A DNA stretch of 64,000 bases. It comes from Kutzneria sp035492655. Its GTDB lineage: Bacteria; Actinomycetota; Actinomycetes; Mycobacteriales; Pseudonocardiaceae. A program made the position numbers and the translations under genes. The number at the start of each line of letters is the position of its first letter. The first letter of the stretch is position 1. The notes beneath the pieces are model-generated. The model was not told the DNA's origin. It saw only the letters and a list, made by a program, of their open reading frames with translations, and did not search any database. The DNA is taken from positions 1-64,000 of the forward strand of contig DATJJB010000651.1 in assembly GCA_035492655.1 (NCBI GenBank). Direction: 5' to 3'. Below are positions 54,638 through 62,228 of the stretch, piece after piece.

Positions 54638-55639
54638 GTGGTGAGCATCGTGGACGTCGCGCGGGCGGCCGGCGTCGCACCGAGCACGGTGTCGTACGTG
54701 ATCAGCGGCAAGAGACGCATCTCGCCGAGCACCCGGCAGCGGGTCGAGCAGTGCATCCGCGAACTGGACTACCACCCCAACGCCGGGGCGCGGGCGTTGG
54801 CCAGCAGCCGCACCAACGTGCTCGCGCTGGCCGTGCCGCTGCGCCAGGACCTCAACCTCTCGGTGATCATGCAGTTCGTCTCCTCGGTCGTGACCTCGGC
54901 CCGTGAGCACGGGCTCGACCTGTTGTTGCTCACCAAGGACGACGGTCCGGCCGAGTTACGTCGAGTGGCGTCCTCGGCCATCGCCGACGCGCTGATCGTG
55001 ATGGACGTCGAGTCGGTCGACGGCCGGCTCCCGATGCTGTCCACGCTGGACCGGCCGGCCGTGCTGATCGGACTTCCCGACCAGCACAACGGCCTGAACT
55101 GCGTCGATCTCGACTTCACCGCCGCCGGTGAGACGTGCGTGCGGCACCTGGCCGACCTCGGCCACCGGGACATCGCGCTGATCGGCCCATCGCCCGAGGT
55201 CTACCGGCGCGGCACCAGCTTCGCCGGCCGTTTCCGCCGCGGCTTCGACGCCGCCGCCATCGAACGCGGTGTGCACGCCACCGTCCATCCGTGCGGCCAT
55301 TCCTACGACGCCGCGATGGCCTGTCTCGAGCAGGTCTTCACCGCGCAGCGCCCCATCACCGCCCTGGTCGTGCACAACGAGGCCGTGCTGCCGGACGTCC
55401 TCACCGGCCTGGCCGCGCGCGGTCTCCGTGTGCCGGAGGATATCTCGGTTGTCGCCCTCTGCCCGGACAATATGGCCGACAACGGCGCTGTCGCCGTGAC
55501 CAATGTGGCCATTCCCGCCCCCGAGGTCGGCGATCTGGCCGTACGCATGACGATCCGTCAACTTGCCGGGCCGCCGGAGCCCGAGGTGCACCTGCTGCCG
55601 CCGCGGCTGACCGTACGGGACAGCACCGCTCGGGTGTGA
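54638..55639 (+). CDS. LacI-family transcriptional regulator
   Basis: 333 residues. The HTH is at residues 3-25, with IVDVARAAGVAPSTVSYVIS and the minor-groove hinge ARALAS. The periplasmic-binding-protein-like sensor domain has VCVRHLADLGHRDIALIG-type and ALVVHNEAVLPDVLTGLAARG segments. The ligand is probably a sugar or small metabolite. GGAGG lies six bases before the GTG at 54638. It follows the unknown gene by 15 bases and precedes an MFS gene. Confidence 0.93.
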   Translation: MVSIVDVARAAGVAPSTVSYVISGKRRISPSTRQRVEQCIRELDYHPNAGARALASSRTNVLALAVPLRQDLNLSVIMQFVSSVVTSAREHGLDLLLLTKDDGPAELRRVASSAIADALIVMDVESVDGRLPMLSTLDRPAVLIGLPDQHNGLNCVDLDFTAAGETCVRHLADLGHRDIALIGPSPEVYRRGTSFAGRFRRGFDAAAIERGVHATVHPCGHSYDAAMACLEQVFTAQRPITALVVHNEAVLPDVLTGLAARGLRVPEDISVVALCPDNMADNGAVAVTNVAIPAPEVGDLAVRMTIRQLAGPPEPEVHLLPPRLTVRDSTARV

Positions 55640-55654
55640 CCGCCGATCGGCCCG

Positions 55655-55685
55655 TTGATCCCACCGCTGGACGCGGCAAGATCAA
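55655..55685. promoter_or_regulatory. Inverted repeat/promoter region before the MFS gene
   Basis: TTGATC (55655-55660) and GATCAA (55680-55685) form a six-base dyad four bases before the ATG. TTGATC can also act as -35 with CAAGAT (55677-55682) as a leaderless -10, spacing 16. Confidence 0.3.
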
Positions 55686-55688
55686 GGC

Positions 55689-56831
55689 ATGGCGGACGTG
55701 AGCAGGATTCGGCTCGTCGCGGTCTATGCCGGCGCGACCATCGGGCCGCTGGCCGGCGGGCTGGTCGCGCCGATGCTGCCGGAACTGAGCCAGTCGCTGC
55801 ACACGTCCGTGACCGACGCCGCCGGCTCCGTGACGGTGTACTTCATCCCGTTCGCACTGCTGCAACTGGTGTCGGGGACGTTGGGCGAGCGCTGGGGTAT
55901 TCGACGGACCGTCCGCACGGCGTACCTGGTGTTCATGGTGGCGTCACTGGGCTGCATGGTCGCGCCGAGCCTGGAGGTGTTCCTGGCCGGCCGGGCGGTG
56001 CTGGGCGCGGCGAACGCGTTCACCTCGCCGTTGTTGCTGGCCAGCCTGGGCGACCTGGTGCCACGGGAGCGGCTGGGACGCGCCGTCGGCCTGTACGCGA
56101 GCTGCATGTCCGGCGGGCAGTCATTTTCGCCGCTGATCGGCGGCCTGGCCGCCGGCGTGGATTGGCGGCTGGGGTTCGCGGTCGTGGCGGCGGTGTCGGT
56201 GGCGCTGGCTTTCGTGCCGCCGCTGGGCGAACCGCGGCCGGGCGCGTCGGCGCCGCCGTGGCGGCCGTTGCTGAGCGTGCGGATGGGTCTGCTGTCGACG
56301 AGCGCGGTGGCATCGTTCCTCGGCGGCGCGGGACTGCCGTTCCTGGTTGCGTTGTACGCACACGATTTCCTGGGGGCGTCACCACAGATGGCCGGCGTGT
56401 CGCTGGTCGGCTTCGGTCTGGCCGGTCTGGTGTTGGGGCCGGTCTGGGGCATGGTGTGCGACCGCTTCGGGCCCAAGACGGTCGGCGTGATCGGCGCGGT
56501 GACCGGCGCTGGTCTGGTCGCGGCGATCGGCTTGACCGGGGCGCTCTGGTCGCTCGCGGCGTGTTGGACGGTTGCCGGGGCGGCGTCCGCGATGCTGACC
56601 GTGTCGTTGCAGAACCTGACGATGAGCGCGGTGCCGGGCAACCGGGCCGGGGCGGTGTCGGTGGTGTCGGGGTTCCGCTTCGCCGGCAGTGCGCTGGCCC
56701 CGGCGGCCTGGCTTCCCGTGTACCACAATGGGTGCACGATCGCCTTTGCCCTGGCCGGAAGTACCCAGCTGATCGCGGCGGCTGCGTTAGTCTGCCTGCG
56801 TGGTCGACATGATCCTGCCGCGTTACGGTGA
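55689..56831 (+). CDS. MFS transporter
   Basis: 380 residues with about twelve transmembrane helices. It starts IRLVAVYAGATIGPLAGGLV, and motif A is GTLGERWGIRRTVRTAYLV. The type is a drug/metabolite exporter of the DHA1 group. It follows a LacI regulator that may control it. Its 3' end overlaps the phosphodiesterase gene by 32 bases. Confidence 0.9.
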   Translation: MADVSRIRLVAVYAGATIGPLAGGLVAPMLPELSQSLHTSVTDAAGSVTVYFIPFALLQLVSGTLGERWGIRRTVRTAYLVFMVASLGCMVAPSLEVFLAGRAVLGAANAFTSPLLLASLGDLVPRERLGRAVGLYASCMSGGQSFSPLIGGLAAGVDWRLGFAVVAAVSVALAFVPPLGEPRPGASAPPWRPLLSVRMGLLSTSAVASFLGGAGLPFLVALYAHDFLGASPQMAGVSLVGFGLAGLVLGPVWGMVCDRFGPKTVGVIGAVTGAGLVAAIGLTGALWSLAACWTVAGAASAMLTVSLQNLTMSAVPGNRAGAVSVVSGFRFAGSALAPAAWLPVYHNGCTIAFALAGSTQLIAAAALVCLRGRHDPAALR

Positions 56832-57906
56832 GCGTTCGCTGTGCGAGGTGACGCCGTCACTGCTGGCGGCGCTCGGCGTGGCCGGGTTCGACAACGTCCT
56901 CGGCGTCGAGCGGGCCTCGGCAGCCTGCCTGCTGGTGATCGACGGCCTTGGCTGGGACCTGCTGCACGCCCATGCCGACGAGGCCCCGTTCCTGGCCCGG
57001 CACGCGATCGGCACCGAGCCGTTGACCGCGGGGTTCCCGAGCACGACGGCGACCAGCGTGTCCACGTTCGGCACCGGACTGCCTTCGGGCCAGCACGGCA
57101 TCGTCGGCTACAGCTTCGCCGCGCCGGACCTGCTCTACGCCCTGCCGTGGCGCGTCGACGGCGTCGACGCACGGGAAACGCTGGTGCCGGAGCGGATCCA
57201 GCCACTGCCGACAGTGTTCGAACGTGCCGACATCGACGTCACCATCGCGGCCCCGATGCTGCAACGCGGCTCCGGCCTGACGCGGAGCGTGCTGCGCGGC
57301 GGTGCCTTCGAGCCGGTGTTCGCTTTCGGCGACCTCAGCTCCAAGATCGCCGCCAACCGCAGCGGGTTCTGCTACGCGTACCACGGTGATCTGGACACCA
57401 TGGGCCACCTCTACGGCCCGGGGTCGGACGCCTGGCGCTGGCAGCTCAACCACATCGACCGACTCATCGCGACCGTCGTCGACGCCCTGCCACCCGGCGC
57501 CCTGCTGGCCGTCACGGCCGACCACGGCATGGTCGAGATGAATTCCACTGTGGACTTCGACACGGAACCCCTTCTCCAGGAAGGAGTTCGCCTGCTCGGC
57601 GGCGAACCCCGGGCCCGACACGTCTACACCGAGCCCGGCGCGGCGCCGGATGTCCGGGCAACGTGGCAGGACATGCTGGGCGACAAGGCAATCGTCGTCA
57701 CCCAGGAACAGGCGATCGACGAGAACTGGTTCGGTCCGGTCACCGAGCGCGTACGGCCGCGCATCGGCAACGTCCTCGCCGCCGCACTCGGCGGGACCGG
57801 CATCATCCGCTCCGACAAGGAGAAGATGGAGTCCGCACTCGTCGGCGTGCACGGTTCGCTGACCCCCGCGGAGATGCGGGTGCCGTTCCTGACCTTCGTC
57901 GGCTAG
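56800..57906 (+). CDS. Nucleotide pyrophosphatase/phosphodiesterase (alkaline phosphatase superfamily)
   Basis: 368 residues. The metal and nucleophile motifs of the NPP family are present: LLVIDGLGWDLL, then FPSTTATSVSTFGTGL with the nucleophile Thr, YHGDLDTMGHLYG, and AVTADHGMVE. It hydrolyses a phosphodiester or pyrophosphate substrate. No signal peptide, so cytoplasmic. GTG at 56800 and ATG at 56809 are both possible starts. The stop overlaps the convergent ligase gene by four bases. Confidence 0.9.
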   Translation: MVDMILPRYGERSLCEVTPSLLAALGVAGFDNVLGVERASAACLLVIDGLGWDLLHAHADEAPFLARHAIGTEPLTAGFPSTTATSVSTFGTGLPSGQHGIVGYSFAAPDLLYALPWRVDGVDARETLVPERIQPLPTVFERADIDVTIAAPMLQRGSGLTRSVLRGGAFEPVFAFGDLSSKIAANRSGFCYAYHGDLDTMGHLYGPGSDAWRWQLNHIDRLIATVVDALPPGALLAVTADHGMVEMNSTVDFDTEPLLQEGVRLLGGEPRARHVYTEPGAAPDVRATWQDMLGDKAIVVTQEQAIDENWFGPVTERVRPRIGNVLAAALGGTGIIRSDKEKMESALVGVHGSLTPAEMRVPFLTFVG

Positions 57907-59462
57907 CCGGCGTAGAGCTTGCGCAGCTCGAACTTCTGTACCTTGCCGGTGGCGGTGCGGGGCAGGCTGTCGACGATGATCAGCGCGGTCGGCTTCTTGT
58001 ACGAGGCGAGCTTGTCCCGGCAGTGCTCGACGACCTCGTCCAGGGTGGGCGGATCGGCCGGGTCTACGGGGGTCACGACGGCGACGGGGGTCTGCACCCA
58101 CTTCTCGTGCTTGACCCCGATCACGGCGACCTCCGCCACCTTGGGATGGCCGTCGATGACGGCCTCCACCTCGGCGCAGTAGATGTTCTCGCCGCCGGAG
58201 ATGATCATGTCTTTCTTCCGGTCCACCACCCAGATGAAGCCGTCCTCGTCGGCCTGGCACAGGTCGCCGGAGTGGAACCAGCCGCCGGCGAAGGCCTCGG
58301 CGGTCGCCTCGGGCTTGCCCCAGTAGCCGGGGGTGATCACCGGACCGCGGTAGACGATCTCGCCGACCTGGCCGGGCTTCACGTCCCGCAACTCGTCGTC
58401 GACGATACGCACCTCGATGCCGGGAATCGGCGTGCCGATCGACCCGCGCTTGCGCACGGCGTCCTCGGCGCGCAGCAGACACACCGTCGCACAGGTCTCG
58501 GTCTGACCGAAGGCGGTGAACGCCGCCGCGTTCGGGAAGGTGTCGGCCAGCGCCTGCAAGGTCGACGGCGTGGCCGGCGACGCACCCCAGGTTATGTTGC
58601 TCAGCGCCAGGTTCCGTTCCTTCACGCCCGGCACCGCGCAGATCGCCTGCCACTGGCTCGGCACGAAGAAGGTGGTGGTGATCTGTTCCCGCTCCAGCAG
58701 ATCGACCACGCCGGCCGGGTCGAAGCCGGCGCCGGAGTAGATCACCACACGGTCGCCGCCGAGCAGCCGGCCCAGCGCCGTGCCCATGCCGGCGATGTGG
58801 AACATCGGCACGCCGAGCAGCACCACCTCGCCGTCCGGGCACTTGCCGCCGGCCGCGATCCGTTGCAGCATCCCGGCCATGATGAGGTTGCGGTGGGTCA
58901 GCACCGCACCCTTGGGCCGACCGGTGGTGCCCGAGGTGTACATGATGAAGGCCGGATCCTGTTCCGGCACCACGATGTCCAGGTCGTCGTCCGGCTCGGC
59001 GGCCAGCGCCGCCTCGAAGTCGTCGCCGATGCACAGGGTCGACCGCACACAGTCCACTTCGGACAGCGCCGCCTCGGCCAGCGGGGCCGTGACCGGATCC
59101 ACGATCATCAGGGTGGCCGCGCAGTCGTGCACGATGTAGGCGACTTCGCCGGCCACCAAGCGGAAGTTGACCGGCACCACGATCGCACCCAGCCGCAGGA
59201 CGGCGTAGAACGCCTCCGCGGTCTCGATGTGGTTGGTGGCCAGCACCGCCACCCGGTCGCCGGCGTGCACGCCACGCTCGCGCAATGCCCTGGCCAGCCG
59301 ATTGACCCGCCGGTCGAGCTCGGTGTAGGTGCGCCGGGTGTCGTCCAGCTGCAACGCCACCCGCTCCGGGTGGATTCGGGCAGTCCGGGCCAGCTGATTG
59401 GCCAGCGCCATGCTGCCGGCCGCGGTGGCGGCCGCGACGTCCGGGTGCGATGCAGCGATCAT
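57903..59462 (-). CDS. Acyl-CoA synthetase (class I adenylate-forming)
   Basis: 519 residues of the ANL superfamily. Motif A3 is FIMYTSGTTGRPKGAV, A5 is AFGQTETC, A7 is WFHSGDLC and A8 is VDRKKDMIISGGENI; the catalytic Lys is in RTATGKVQK. It activates a carboxylic acid as an adenylate and forms a CoA thioester; chain length is not predictable. ATG at 59462 has GGGAG eight bases upstream; GTG at 59471 has it too close. Confidence 0.93.
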   Translation of the reverse strand: MIAASHPDVAAATAAGSMALANQLARTARIHPERVALQLDDTRRTYTELDRRVNRLARALRERGVHAGDRVAVLATNHIETAEAFYAVLRLGAIVVPVNFRLVAGEVAYIVHDCAATLMIVDPVTAPLAEAALSEVDCVRSTLCIGDDFEAALAAEPDDDLDIVVPEQDPAFIMYTSGTTGRPKGAVLTHRNLIMAGMLQRIAAGGKCPDGEVVLLGVPMFHIAGMGTALGRLLGGDRVVIYSGAGFDPAGVVDLLEREQITTTFFVPSQWQAICAVPGVKERNLALSNITWGASPATPSTLQALADTFPNAAAFTAFGQTETCATVCLLRAEDAVRKRGSIGTPIPGIEVRIVDDELRDVKPGQVGEIVYRGPVITPGYWGKPEATAEAFAGGWFHSGDLCQADEDGFIWVVDRKKDMIISGGENIYCAEVEAVIDGHPKVAEVAVIGVKHEKWVQTPVAVVTPVDPADPPTLDEVVEHCRDKLASYKKPTALIIVDSLPRTATGKVQKFELRKLYAG

Positions 59463-59539
59463 CGTCCACACTCCCTTGTGCGCCAGGCCGTTTCGACGCT
59501 ACCCAGGCAGCGCGGCCGTGACAACACCCGGCCGGCGGA

Positions 59540-60124
59540 TCAAGCCCCCAGCCGGCACAACGTCCACCGCGGCGGCGGCCAGGCGGTCGGGTCGCCGTCC
59601 GCGACCCACTCGGTGATCGTCCCCGGCCCGATCGCCACGTCGAAGTCACGCAGCAACGGCTGGTTGCCGAACGTGACCAGTGATGCCTCGACCGTTTCCT
59701 GGTGACCGACGGCGATCACCGTTTCGTCCCGATGTCGGGCCGCCAGTTCGAGCAGCGTGCGGCTGACCCGGAGCACGAGCTCCGCCCACGCCTCGTTGCC
59801 CGTTTCGAACGGGCGGAACACCCCGCCGCCGGCACTGCCGAAGCGCCGCTGGAATTCCGCGGCGGTCAGGCCGGTGGCCTCCGGCGGCGTGTGCCAGGTG
59901 CACAGACCGCATTCTTGGGTCACGCCGACCCCGAGCCGCTCCGCGATCACCGCCGCCGTCTCGATCGCCCGCACCTCCGTGGACGAGTACACGACCACAG
60001 GCCCCTCGACCGCGAGCCGCTCGGCCACCGCCGCCGCCTGCGACCGACCACCCTCGGTCAGCCCTTCCGGGCCGCGCAGCGTGTGCTCGGATTCGCCGTG
60101 TCGAACCAGCAGCAGTCGGGCCAT
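59540..60124 (-). CDS. Histidine phosphatase family protein
   Basis: 194 residues. The catalytic motif is LLLVRHGESEHT with the nucleophile His near residue 9. The acid/base region VYSSTEVRAIETA and the second His in VIAVGHQETVEA complete the site. It removes phosphate from a small molecule or protein. GGAG lies eight bases before the ATG. It is divergent from the leader-peptide/tRNA operon. Confidence 0.92.
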   Translation of the reverse strand: MARLLLVRHGESEHTLRGPEGLTEGGRSQAAAVAERLAVEGPVVVYSSTEVRAIETAAVIAERLGVGVTQECGLCTWHTPPEATGLTAAEFQRRFGSAGGGVFRPFETGNEAWAELVLRVSRTLLELAARHRDETVIAVGHQETVEASLVTFGNQPLLRDFDVAIGPGTITEWVADGDPTAWPPPRWTLCRLGA

Positions 60125-60159
60125 GCCACACACTCCACTGTGGACCGAAGAAAACACCG

Positions 60160-60192
60160 TTGACGACAGGGCCGTCGTCGAGGCACTCTATC
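60160..60192 (+). promoter_or_regulatory. Candidate promoter of the leader/tRNA operon
   Basis: TTGACG at 60160-60165 is a good -35. The -10 is weaker, CTCTATC around 60186-60192, giving a spacer of about 20. It precedes the leader ORF by some 30 bases. The palindrome TCCACTGTGGA (60134-60144) lies just upstream. Confidence 0.4.
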
Positions 60193-60220
60193 CACAGCCA
60201 CCGAACGAAGGAGTCCCGCC

Positions 60221-60244
60221 ATGCTTTGTCAGCTGCTGCTGTAG
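60221..60244 (+). CDS. Leader peptide MLCQLLL of the tRNA operon
   Basis: Seven codons, ATG CTT TGT CAG CTG CTG CTG, then TAG. AAGGAG sits seven bases before the ATG, an excellent ribosome site. Five of the six codons after the start are Leu or Cys, including CTT and TGT, which are rare in such GC-rich genomes. The three tRNA genes downstream have anticodons GAG, CAG and GCA, which read CTT/CTC, CTG and TGT/TGC. Together with the following terminator this is the layout of a ribosome-controlled attenuator. No published description is known to me. Confidence 0.75.
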   Translation: MLCQLLL

Positions 60245-60245
60245 G

Positions 60246-60300
60246 GGTCGGCTCTCGACGTTCGTCGATGCGGCCGCCGCGATCTCGTGGCGGCTTTTTT
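60246..60300 (+). promoter_or_regulatory. Transcription attenuator (antiterminator/terminator pair)
   Basis: Terminator: GCCGCC (60273-60278) with GGCGGC (60289-60294), extended by two inner pairs, then six T. Competing structure: GGTCG (60246-60250) with CGGCC (60271-60275), plus inner TCGAC/GTCGA (60255-60268), which takes three bases of the terminator's left arm. A ribosome completing the leader (stop at 60242-60244) would cover the first strand and allow termination; one stalled on the Leu/Cys codons would leave it free. Structures were drawn by eye. Confidence 0.65.
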
Positions 60301-60311
60301 GTTGCGCTCAA

Positions 60312-60385
60312 GCGGCTCTGGCCCAACTGGCAGAGGCATCGGGTCGAGGGCCCGAAGGTTCGGGGTTCGAGTCCCCGGGGCCGCA
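60312..60385 (+). tRNA. Atypical tRNA-Leu (anticodon GAG), short variable arm
   Basis: Acceptor GCGGCTC/GGGCCGC and D arm GCCCAACTGGCAGAGGC. The anticodon stem TCGGG/CCCGA has loop TCGAGGG, so position 33 is C, not the near-universal U. A five-base variable loop AGGTT and T arm CGGGG/CCCCG follow. Discriminator A. Bacterial tRNA-Leu normally has a long variable arm (class II), so charging by LeuRS is uncertain. No CCA is encoded. One base separates it from the next tRNA. Confidence 0.8.
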
Positions 60386-60386
60386 C

Positions 60387-60460
60387 GCCTTCGTAGCCCA
60401 ACTGGCAGAGGCGCCGGATTCAGGATCCGGTCGTTCCAGGTTCGAGTCCTGGCGAAGGCA
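60387..60460 (+). tRNA. Atypical tRNA-Leu (anticodon CAG), short variable arm
   Basis: Acceptor GCCTTCG/CGAAGGC and a D arm identical to the preceding tRNA. The anticodon stem CCGGA/TCCGG has loop TTCAGGA with U33 and anticodon CAG. Five-base variable loop TCGTT, T arm CCAGG/CCTGG, discriminator A. Like its neighbour it is class I in shape although its anticodon is for leucine. Confidence 0.85.
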
Positions 60461-60465
60461 CGCCT

Positions 60466-60536
60466 GGCCCACGTCACGACGGTCGTGTGACGGTCTGCAA
60501 AACCGTTGGCACCGGGTTCGACTCCCGGGTGGGCTT
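60466..60536 (+). tRNA. Atypical tRNA-Cys (anticodon GCA)
   Basis: 71 bases. Acceptor GGCCCAC/GTGGGCT closes with a G-U pair; the anticodon stem ACGGT/ACCGT has loop CTGCAAA with anticodon GCA; the T arm is CCGGG/CCCGG; discriminator U is proper for Cys. The D arm is compact (CACGACGGTCGTG) and positions 8-9 are GT instead of TA. It differs clearly from the usual actinobacterial tRNA-Cys. Confidence 0.85.
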
Positions 60537-60545
60537 CGACCGGGA

Positions 60546-60581
60546 CCGGCCTGTGGACGCGGATTCCCGTCCACAGGCCGG
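60546..60581. terminator. Terminator shared by the tRNA operon and the CHRD gene
   Basis: A perfect 14-bp stem (60546-60559 with 60568-60581) and an eight-base loop, ten bases after the tRNA-Cys and nine before the stop of the leftward CHRD gene. Confidence 0.75.
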
Positions 60582-60589
60582 AACTCGGC

Positions 60590-61576
60590 TCAGAACAGCT
60601 GGCCGCGCGCGGCACCGCCCGGGAACTGGGCGCTGTGCAGGTTGGCGTAGAACGAAAGCGGGTGCCGAGCGAGGTCGGTGACGAGCGTGGGATCAACGCC
60701 GGTCACGGTGCCGGCGACGGCGAAGATGGTGGCCGGCACGGCAGTGCCGATCAGCGGCACGACCACGGGGCCGTTCTGGCCGAAAGGCGCCTTGTGGATG
60801 TGTGCCAGGGTGGGCTGAAGGTTGGTCCACGCGAAGGCGAACGTGACGGAAGTGCCACTCGGGCGGATGAAGGCCACGGCGTTGGCCTTGGGGTCACCGA
60901 CGGCCGGCTGACCGGCGACGGGAACCTCCTGCCGCCCGTTCATGAACGCGTGCAGGCCACCGCCCCGCAGCAGCTGGAGCATGTCGGCCGGGTTGCGCAG
61001 CGGGGACAGCTGCCCACGCACCGCGCCACCGGGGAACTCGGCAGTGTGCAGATTCAGGTAGAAGCCGGCCGGGTTGCTGCGCAGGCCGTCAGCGGTGGCC
61101 TGGTCGGTGATGGTGGTGGTGCCGGCGGCGGAAGTGAGGTTGGCCGGCATGGGCGTGCCCCACAACGGCACCTTCACGTCACCGTTCACGCCGGCGACGC
61201 CGGCGTGGATGTGCGCGAGGGTGGGCGCGGTGATTTTCTTCCACGAGAAGGCGAACGTCACCTTGTCGCCCTGGATCTCGACCAGCCCGGTGGCGCTGCC
61301 GTCCGGGTCGCCGACGGCCGGCTTGCCGGCGACCGGGACCTCGTTGGCGCCGGTCAGCTCGGCCTGCAGGAACACCGGCTTCTGCCGCGACCGGTCGATC
61401 GCAGAGGACAACGACTTCGTGGGCGGCGAGGCCGACTCAGTCATACCCGGCATCGACATTCCCGGGGACATTCCCGGCATGTCCATGCCCGGCATCGGGT
61501 CGGCGGCGGCCACGGCCGAGCCGAGCAGGCCGAGCCCGGCGGTCAGTGCCGTCAGCGCAAGCAGGCGCACTCGCAT
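60590..61576 (-). CDS. Secreted protein with two CHRD domains and Met-rich stretch
   Basis: 328 residues. The signal peptide RLLALTALTAGLGLLGSAVA ends near residue 25. A Met/Pro/Gly stretch (MPGMDMPGMSPGMSMPGM) resembles extracytoplasmic copper-binding segments. Two CHRD domains follow (about 65-190 and 200-328), each with a LAHIH motif and an F-Y-x-N-L-H segment ending FPGGA-x-RGQL. AAAGGA precedes the ATG. It is divergent from a lipoprotein gene across a strong dyad. Confidence 0.9.
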   Translation of the reverse strand: MRVRLLALTALTAGLGLLGSAVAAADPMPGMDMPGMSPGMSMPGMTESASPPTKSLSSAIDRSRQKPVFLQAELTGANEVPVAGKPAVGDPDGSATGLVEIQGDKVTFAFSWKKITAPTLAHIHAGVAGVNGDVKVPLWGTPMPANLTSAAGTTTITDQATADGLRSNPAGFYLNLHTAEFPGGAVRGQLSPLRNPADMLQLLRGGGLHAFMNGRQEVPVAGQPAVGDPKANAVAFIRPSGTSVTFAFAWTNLQPTLAHIHKAPFGQNGPVVVPLIGTAVPATIFAVAGTVTGVDPTLVTDLARHPLSFYANLHSAQFPGGAARGQLF

Positions 61577-61638
61577 GATGTGTCCTTTCGGGACTGTCGT
61601 ACTGGAAGTTCAGCACCAACACGAGTTCCGTGCCCCGG

Positions 61639-61665
61639 CGGTTCACCCGAATTCGGGGTGAACCG
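61639..61665. promoter_or_regulatory. Dyad between the CHRD and lipoprotein genes
   Basis: CGGTTCACCC (61639-61648) and GGGTGAACCG (61656-61665) are exact inverted repeats with spacer GAATTCG, itself part of CGAATTCG. It lies midway between the divergent starts (61576 and 61719), so one regulator could control both secreted proteins. Confidence 0.55.
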
Positions 61666-61718
61666 AATGCGGAATTCCTTCGTGTAGGTCCCGAATCCCC
61701 ACCATCAGAGGAGTCATC

Positions 61719-62183
61719 ATGCGTGCACGTGTCGCCCTGCTCGGCGTGGTCCTGCTCGGCGGCCTGGCCGCCTGCGGCGCGCCGACCAGCACGTCAGCGC
61801 CGCAGAACCCGAAGCCCGGCAACGAGACGGCGGGGGTGAGGATCGGCGAGTCCGGCCTCGGCCCGATCCTGACCGACCTCAACGGCCGCACGCTGTATGC
61901 GTTCGTCAACGACAAGTCGGGCAACAGCACCTGCACGGACGGCTGCCTGGGCAGCTGGCCGGCGCTGACCTCCGACAAGGCGTTCACCGCCGGCGAGGGC
62001 ACCGACGGCGAGCTGCTGACCGGGACGAAGCAGACGGACGGCGTCGACCAGGCCAAGTACGGTCCCTGGCCGCTCTACTACTACGCCGGCGACCAGGGCC
62101 CGGGCGACATCGACGGGCAGAACGTCGACGGCCTGTGGTTCGTGGTCGGCGCCGACGGCAAGCTGATCAAGAAGACGCTGTGA
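61719..62183 (+). CDS. Lipoprotein with secreted-repeat (COG4315) domain
   Basis: 154 residues. The lipobox is LAAC with Cys19 after a hydrophobic stretch, so it is membrane-anchored outside the cell. The rest is the PF03640-type repeat pair: GLGPILTDLNGRTLYAFVND, CTDGCLGSWPAL and YYYAGDQGPGDIDGQNVDG. The role of the family is unknown; it often accompanies extracytoplasmic stress genes. AGAGGAG is five bases before the ATG. Confidence 0.9.
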   Translation: MRARVALLGVVLLGGLAACGAPTSTSAPQNPKPGNETAGVRIGESGLGPILTDLNGRTLYAFVNDKSGNSTCTDGCLGSWPALTSDKAFTAGEGTDGELLTGTKQTDGVDQAKYGPWPLYYYAGDQGPGDIDGQNVDGLWFVVGADGKLIKKTL

Positions 62184-62191
62184 CAACAGCC

Positions 62192-62220
62192 GTGGCCCCT
62201 CGGTGAAACCGAGGGGCCAC
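62192..62220. terminator. Bidirectional terminator
   Basis: GTGGCCCCTCGGT (62192-62204), loop GAA, exact complement (62208-62220). It separates the lipoprotein gene from the convergent LLM oxidoreductase gene. Confidence 0.8.
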
Positions 62221-62228
62221 AACGGAAA

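Noticed and set aside
60123..60311. Longer protein-coding gene between the histidine phosphatase and the tRNAs
   Set aside because: Open frames here run into the tRNA genes and lack ribosome sites; the seven-codon leader is the only ORF with a strong one.
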